In this document: positions 5,652-9,124 of the stretch, piece after piece
Layout of the letters: every line of letters starts with the position of its first letter
Numbering within the stretch: the first letter of the stretch is position 1
Source of the DNA: an uncultured Alphaproteobacteria bacterium
GTDB taxonomy: Bacteria > Pseudomonadota > Alphaproteobacteria > Rhizobiales > Aestuariivirgaceae
NCBI GenBank assembly: GCA_937868035.1
Contig: CALMLK010000122.1
Coordinates: 1 to 9,124 of the forward strand
Direction of reading: 5' to 3'
DNA: 9,124 nt
Made by a program: the position numbers and the translations under genes
The notes under the pieces: model-generated
What the model saw: the letters and a program-made list of their open reading frames with translations, nothing else
Told to the model about the DNA's origin: nothing
Databases searched by the model: none

Positions 5652-7535
5652 ATGGCGCAGGGCAAGGATGATCGCGCCGAACGCTTCAAGGGCGTGCTCG
5701 GCGCCGCCATGAAGACCATGGCGCTCGATCCGGAACTCAATGTGAGTTTCGGCAACGATCAACCTTCCCTCACCGGTCACAAGGCACGCCTGCCGCAGGT
5801 GCACCAGAATGCATCGGCGCGCGACATCTCGATCACGCGCGGACTCGCCGACAGCTTTGCGCTCCGCCTTTCGCATCACGCCGACAATTTGCATTCGCGC
5901 TACAGCCCGGTGGGCAAGAACGCGCGCGCCGTGTTCGATGCGGTGGAACAGGCGCGGGTCGAGGCGATCGGTGCCAATGCCATGCCGGGGGTGAAGCAGA
6001 ACCTCGGGGTGATGCTGGACGACCGCTATGGCCGCACCGTCGTCAACCGGACCTCGAACCGCCGTGACACGCCGCTTGAGGAAGCGGTGGGGCTCATCCT
6101 GCGCGAACGCCTGACGGGCGAAGCGCCGCCGCCGTCAGTCAGGTCCTATGTCGACTTGTGGCGTCCGTGGGTGGAAGAAAAGGCCCATGACCAGCTCGAT
6201 CATCTCAAGGATGCCCTGAACGACCAGCAGGCCTTTGCGCGGCTGTCGCGCGAGCTGATTTCAGCGCTCGACATGGCGGACGAACTGGGTGAGGACCCGG
6301 ACAAGGGCGAGGAAAACGAAGAGCAGGAAGCCGAGGAAGACGCCGGCGAACGCAACGAAAGCCCGGAAGGCCAGGAGCAGGAGAGCGAGTCGCAATCCGA
6401 GCAGATGGAGCAGGCGGAAGGTGAAACCGAATCCGCCGAGATGGAAGCGCAGTCGATCGAGACGGACGAACAGCCTGACGATGACGCGACGGAAGAAAGC
6501 GCCGACGGCGAAGAGCCGTTCCGGCCACAGCTTCCCTTCTCGTCCAACACCAACGAGGATTTCTACAAGGTCTACAGCAACAGCTTCGATGAGGTGGTCG
6601 AGGCCGATGACCTGTGCGATGCCGAGGAGTTGACGCGGCTGCGCGCCTATCTCGACAAGCAGTTGGCCAATCTGCAGGGCGTCGTGGCGCGCCTCGCCAA
6701 CCGCCTGCAGCGCCGCCTGATGGCGCAGCAGAACCGCTCCTGGGACTTCGACCTGGAGGAAGGGATTCTCGACACGGCGAAACTGATGCGCGTGGTGATC
6801 GACCCCATGCACCCCCTCTCCTTCAAGATGGAGAAGGACATGCAGTTCCGCGACACGGTGGTGACGCTGCTGCTCGACAACTCCGGCTCGATGCGCGGAC
6901 GGCCGATCACGGTTGCCGCGACCTGCGCCGACATTCTCGCCCGCACCCTGGAACGCTGCGGCGTGAAGACGGAAATCCTCGGCTTCACCACGCGCGCCTG
7001 GAAGGGTGGGCAGTCACGCGAGAAGTGGCTGGCCGGCGGCAAGCCAGCCAACCCGGGACGCCTGAATGATCTCCGCCACATCGTCTACAAGGCGGCCGAC
7101 GAGCCGTGGCGGCGGGCGCGGCGCAATCTCGGGCTGATGATGCGCGAGGGGCTGCTGAAAGAGAACATCGATGGCGAGGCCCTGATCTGGGCCCACAACC
7201 GACTGCTCGGCCGCCCCGAGCAGCGCCGCATCCTGATGGTGATCTCGGATGGCGCGCCGGTTGATGATTCCACGCTCTCGGTCAATTCCGGCAATTATCT
7301 GGAGCGCCACCTGCGCCAGGTCATCAACGACATCGAGGGCCGCTCCCCGGTCGAACTCATCGCCATCGGCATCGGCCATGACGTGACGCGTTACTACAAG
7401 CGCGCGGTAACCATCGTGGATGCCGAGGAACTGGGTGGGGCCATGACGGAAAAGCTGGCGGAGCTGTTCGACGAGAAGTCCGGCCCGCAGCCCGGGGCGC
7501 GGCGTGCGCCGCCGCGGGGCCGCAAGGCCGCCTGA
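5652..7535 (+). CDS. cobT: Cobaltochelatase subunit CobT (VWA-domain protein)
   Basis: CobT partners CobS in the aerobic cobaltochelatase. The 627-residue protein begins with the family's N-terminal domain (about 1-205), including [45 protein letters not shown] and a [11 protein letters not shown] segment. A long, highly acidic, Glu/Asp/Gln-rich linker follows (about 210-290). After it comes another helical region, and then the C-terminal VWA domain (about 400-605) with an intact MIDAS motif DNSGS (409-413) and VISDGAP (530-536, Asp533), used to bind Mg2+. The tail is Arg/Pro-rich. The Shine-Dalgarno GAGG (5638-5641) overlaps the cobS stop codon, 10 bases from the ATG, so translation is coupled to cobS. 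The stop directly abuts the stop of the convergent methyltransferase gene. Confidence 0.98.
   Translation: MAQGKDDRAERFKGVLGAAMKTMALDPELNVSFGNDQPSLTGHKARLPQVHQNASARDISITRGLADSFALRLSHHADNLHSRYSPVGKNARAVFDAVEQARVEAIGANAMPGVKQNLGVMLDDRYGRTVVNRTSNRRDTPLEEAVGLILRERLTGEAPPPSVRSYVDLWRPWVEEKAHDQLDHLKDALNDQQAFARLSRELISALDMADELGEDPDKGEENEEQEAEEDAGERNESPEGQEQESESQSEQMEQAEGETESAEMEAQSIETDEQPDDDATEESADGEEPFRPQLPFSSNTNEDFYKVYSNSFDEVVEADDLCDAEELTRLRAYLDKQLANLQGVVARLANRLQRRLMAQQNRSWDFDLEEGILDTAKLMRVVIDPMHPLSFKMEKDMQFRDTVVTLLLDNSGSMRGRPITVAATCADILARTLERCGVKTEILGFTTRAWKGGQSREKWLAGGKPANPGRLNDLRHIVYKAADEPWRRARRNLGLMMREGLLKENIDGEALIWAHNRLLGRPEQRRILMVISDGAPVDDSTLSVNSGNYLERHLRQVINDIEGRSPVELIAIGIGHDVTRYYKRAVTIVDAEELGGAMTEKLAELFDEKSGPQPGARRAPPRGRKAA
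7516..7532 (+). terminator. GC-rich hairpin at the very end of cobT, possible terminator
   Basis: GGCC (7518-7521), a GCAA tetraloop (7522-7525) and GGCC (7526-7529) form a GNRA-type hairpin that can be lengthened by GG and CC across one bulged G. It lies within the last cobT codons and is followed by TGATTATTCT, which is only weakly T-rich. With no spacer between cobT and the convergent gene, any cobT terminator must lie in coding sequence; this is the best candidate, but a hairpin of this size is easily found in GC-rich DNA. Confidence 0.25.
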
Positions 7536-8372
7536 TTATTCTCCGTCCTTCACACGCAGGGCATCGGCGAGGCGCATCTTGGCGGAGCCCGGTTTGAGCG
7601 GCTGCTGCTGCGAGGCGTGCGGCTTCCACGCCATGGCCCAGGCCACCTCCAGCGTGACGCGAATGCGGCCATCGGGATCGGCAAAGCGCTCCTGATAAAC
7701 CTGTGCCACACGCTGCACGAGGCGGCGCGGCGTGATACGGGAGGTGCGGCCGATGAGGGGGTTGGAGAACCCTGCGGCCTTGATCTCGGCCATCAGTGCG
7801 AGCGCATTGTCATAACGGAGCGTCACGCGGTCCATGTCGGCCACGGGCAGGGCGAGGCCTGCGCGCTGCAACAGCGCACCGGATTCGCGGAGGTCGATCA
7901 TGGGAGCCACACGGGGCGTGGCGCCTCCAGTCAACTCGGCTTCCGCTGTGAGCCAGGCCTCGCGCAACTCACGCAAGGTCTCTCCTGCAAAGAATGCGAA
8001 GAGGGCAAGGCCGTCCGGCCGCAAGGCCCGCGCGGCCTGTGCGAGATGGCCCGGCACGTCGTTGATGGTTTGCAGGTCGAGCAGGCTCACCAGGCAGTCC
8101 AGGCTCTCGTCGGCGCAGTTCAGAATGTCGTCGGGACTTGGCGACAACACGCTGATATTGAAACATTTTCCCGATTGAACCAAGATCTCACGTGAAGTGT
8201 CGGGATGGGCGGCGACGAGGGCCGTGTCGGCAAAGCTGCGATTGATGACGGCAAGGCGCTCCGCCATTTCCTCGGCGATGCGCTGGTCGAGCAATGCCGC
8301 GGCCTCTCCCGTTGCCGCAGCCCGGCGGGCAACGTGGACAGCGCGATCAAAGATGTGGTGAGCTTCACTCAT
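7536..8372 (-). CDS. BioC/NDUFAF5-like SAM-dependent methyltransferase-family protein
   Basis: The 278-residue protein matches the BioC/NDUFAF5 branch of class I methyltransferases best in its middle and C-terminal parts. The landmarks are IFDRAVHVARR (7-17), a DCLVSLLDLQTINDVPGHLA stretch (92-111, post-motif II/III), ALRPDGLALFAFFAGETLRELR (116-137), GGATPRVAPMIDL (149-161), LLQRAGLALPVADMD and, near the end, AWAMAWKPH (244-252). NDUFAF5 is an arginine hydroxylase acting in complex I assembly, BioC starts biotin synthesis; which activity applies here is not shown, and there are no bio genes beside it. The usual SAM-binding glycine motif I is not seen: the matching place (about 48-62) reads FADTALVAAHPDTSR, with no GxGxG. 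SAM binding may be altered or lost. The ATG lies in the same CATG as the comF start, and no Shine-Dalgarno is evident. Confidence 0.82.
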   Translation of the reverse strand: MSEAHHIFDRAVHVARRAAATGEAAALLDQRIAEEMAERLAVINRSFADTALVAAHPDTSREILVQSGKCFNISVLSPSPDDILNCADESLDCLVSLLDLQTINDVPGHLAQAARALRPDGLALFAFFAGETLRELREAWLTAEAELTGGATPRVAPMIDLRESGALLQRAGLALPVADMDRVTLRYDNALALMAEIKAAGFSNPLIGRTSRITPRRLVQRVAQVYQERFADPDGRIRVTLEVAWAMAWKPHASQQQPLKPGSAKMRLADALRVKDGE

Positions 8373-9124
8373 GACGGATGAGCCGATAGCGGAAATTCCA
8401 TCGCCTCGCCAGCGCGGGCGGCAATTTGCGCTTCACCTGTGGCATGGCTTCGTCGACTGGATCACACCGCCCAAGTGCGTGGCCTGCCGGGCGGATGTGA
8501 CGGCGGGTGCAACGCTCTGCCTTTCCTGTTGGCAGACGTTGTCGTTCATCGATGATCCCGTCTGCGATGCCCTTGGCATTCCGTTCGAATATGACGAGGG
8601 CGAAGGCGCACTCTCGCCCGCTGCCATTGCCGATCCTCCCGCCTGGGACAGGGCGCGGGCGGCGGTGGCCTTTACGGAGACGGCCAAGACGCTGGTGCAT
8701 CTTCTCAAGTACAACGACATGCACGAAGCGGGTTTGGCCATGGCGTGCATGATGCTGGGGCCCGGGCGCAAGCTGATTGCCGGATGCGACGTGCTGATCC
8801 CCGTGCCGTTGCACCGGCGGCGGCTGTGGAAGCGGCGCTTGAACCAGGCCGCCGTGCTGGCCCAGGAGATCGGGCGGCTCTCGGGCAAGCCGGTACGGGT
8901 GCAGGTTCTGCTGCGCATGCTCTCCACCCATTCGCAGGTGGGCCTCACCGCGGAGGAGCGGCGCAAGAATGTGCGCCGCGCCTTTGCGGTGCCACCCGAA
9001 CAGCGGGCAGCCGTGGAGGGCAAGCGCGTGCTCGTCATTGACGATGTCCGCACCACCGGGGCCACGGCGGAGGCCTGTGCCGCGACGCTGAAGGCGGCAG
9101 GGGCCGCACACGTCGATGTGTTGA
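8371..9124 (+). CDS. comF: ComF family phosphoribosyltransferase-like protein (3' end cut off)
   Basis: 251 codons are visible without a stop; the family is usually around 245-265 residues, so only a few C-terminal residues are missing. An N-terminal four-cysteine zinc site, CVAC (36-39) and CLSC (50-53), is followed by a linker. The phosphoribosyltransferase fold carries AVAFTETAKTLVHLLKYN (98-115), VLIPVPLHRRRLWKRRLNQA (141-160) and the PRPP-binding loop VLVIDDVRTTGAT (220-232, Asp224-Asp225). ComF relatives support DNA uptake in competent species (ComF/ComFC, GntX); in most Alphaproteobacteria the role is unclear. The ATG at 8371 has GGTGAG 8 bases upstream, within the divergent methyltransferase gene, and the cysteine pairs leave little room for a later start. 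Confidence 0.92.
   Translation, partial: MTDEPIAEIPSPRQRGRQFALHLWHGFVDWITPPKCVACRADVTAGATLCLSCWQTLSFIDDPVCDALGIPFEYDEGEGALSPAAIADPPAWDRARAAVAFTETAKTLVHLLKYNDMHEAGLAMACMMLGPGRKLIAGCDVLIPVPLHRRRLWKRRLNQAAVLAQEIGRLSGKPVRVQVLLRMLSTHSQVGLTAEERRKNVRRAFAVPPEQRAAVEGKRVLVIDDVRTTGATAEACAATLKAAGAAHVDVL

Noticed and set aside
3951..5894. A 647-codon open frame on the minus strand across the J-domain gene, cobS and the cobT start.
   Set aside because: It is antisense to three well-supported genes, its translation is low-complexity His/Arg/Val/Gly-rich with no family motif, and long antisense frames are common in GC-rich DNA with this codon bias.
6279..6520. The acidic Glu/Asp/Gln-rich stretch in cobT as an insertion or repeat expansion.
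   Set aside because: An acidic, low-complexity linker before the VWA domain is usual in CobT and it keeps the reading frame and codon bias of the rest.

Overview
The window is a GC-rich, densely packed piece of chromosome that reads as alphaproteobacterial, most likely from the Rhizobiales side. The reasons are the codon bias, the gene content (an aerobic CobS/CobT cobaltochelatase, an NDUFAF5/BioC-like methyltransferase divergent from comF) and a gene order I recognise from that group: xerD, small membrane protein, aroK, aroB, CorC/HlyC-type transporter, bolA, J-domain protein, cobS, cobT. I cannot assign a genus. There is no sign of a mobile element, CRISPR array, rRNA or tRNA.

Layout. Positions 1-369 are leftward: the 5' end of xerD, preceded and overlapped by a 56-residue single-pass membrane protein. 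Positions 370-483 are a divergent promoter region. Positions 484-3517 are a rightward operon aroK-aroB-CorC/HlyC with ATGA overlaps at both junctions; aroK and aroB supply two steps of the shikimate pathway. bolA (3527-3808) runs leftward, convergent with the transporter across 9 bases. After a 130-base divergent gap come, rightward, the J-domain protein (3939-4538), cobS (4638-5639) and cobT (5652-7535); CobS and CobT form the ATPase/chaperone part of the aerobic cobaltochelatase, whose large subunit CobN is not in the window. A leftward methyltransferase (7536-8372) abuts cobT stop to stop, and comF (8371 to the window end) starts divergently from it inside the same CATG.

The one strong anomaly is aroK. 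The full shikimate kinase is readable in one frame from 484 to 1086, with no frameshift, but is interrupted by two TAG codons 36 bases apart (838-840 and 874-876). They sit between the nucleotide/shikimate-binding half and the LID/C-terminal half, so a product stopped at the first one should be inactive. Everything around it is intact. Sequencing or assembly error, a genuine nonsense lesion and amber suppression are all open. The second TAG aligns with an AAG in a 12-base near-repeat, so a lysine is probably the lost residue there. I do not see a wholly new multi-gene system; the remaining findings are about compact gene boundaries, small hairpins and unusual protein features.
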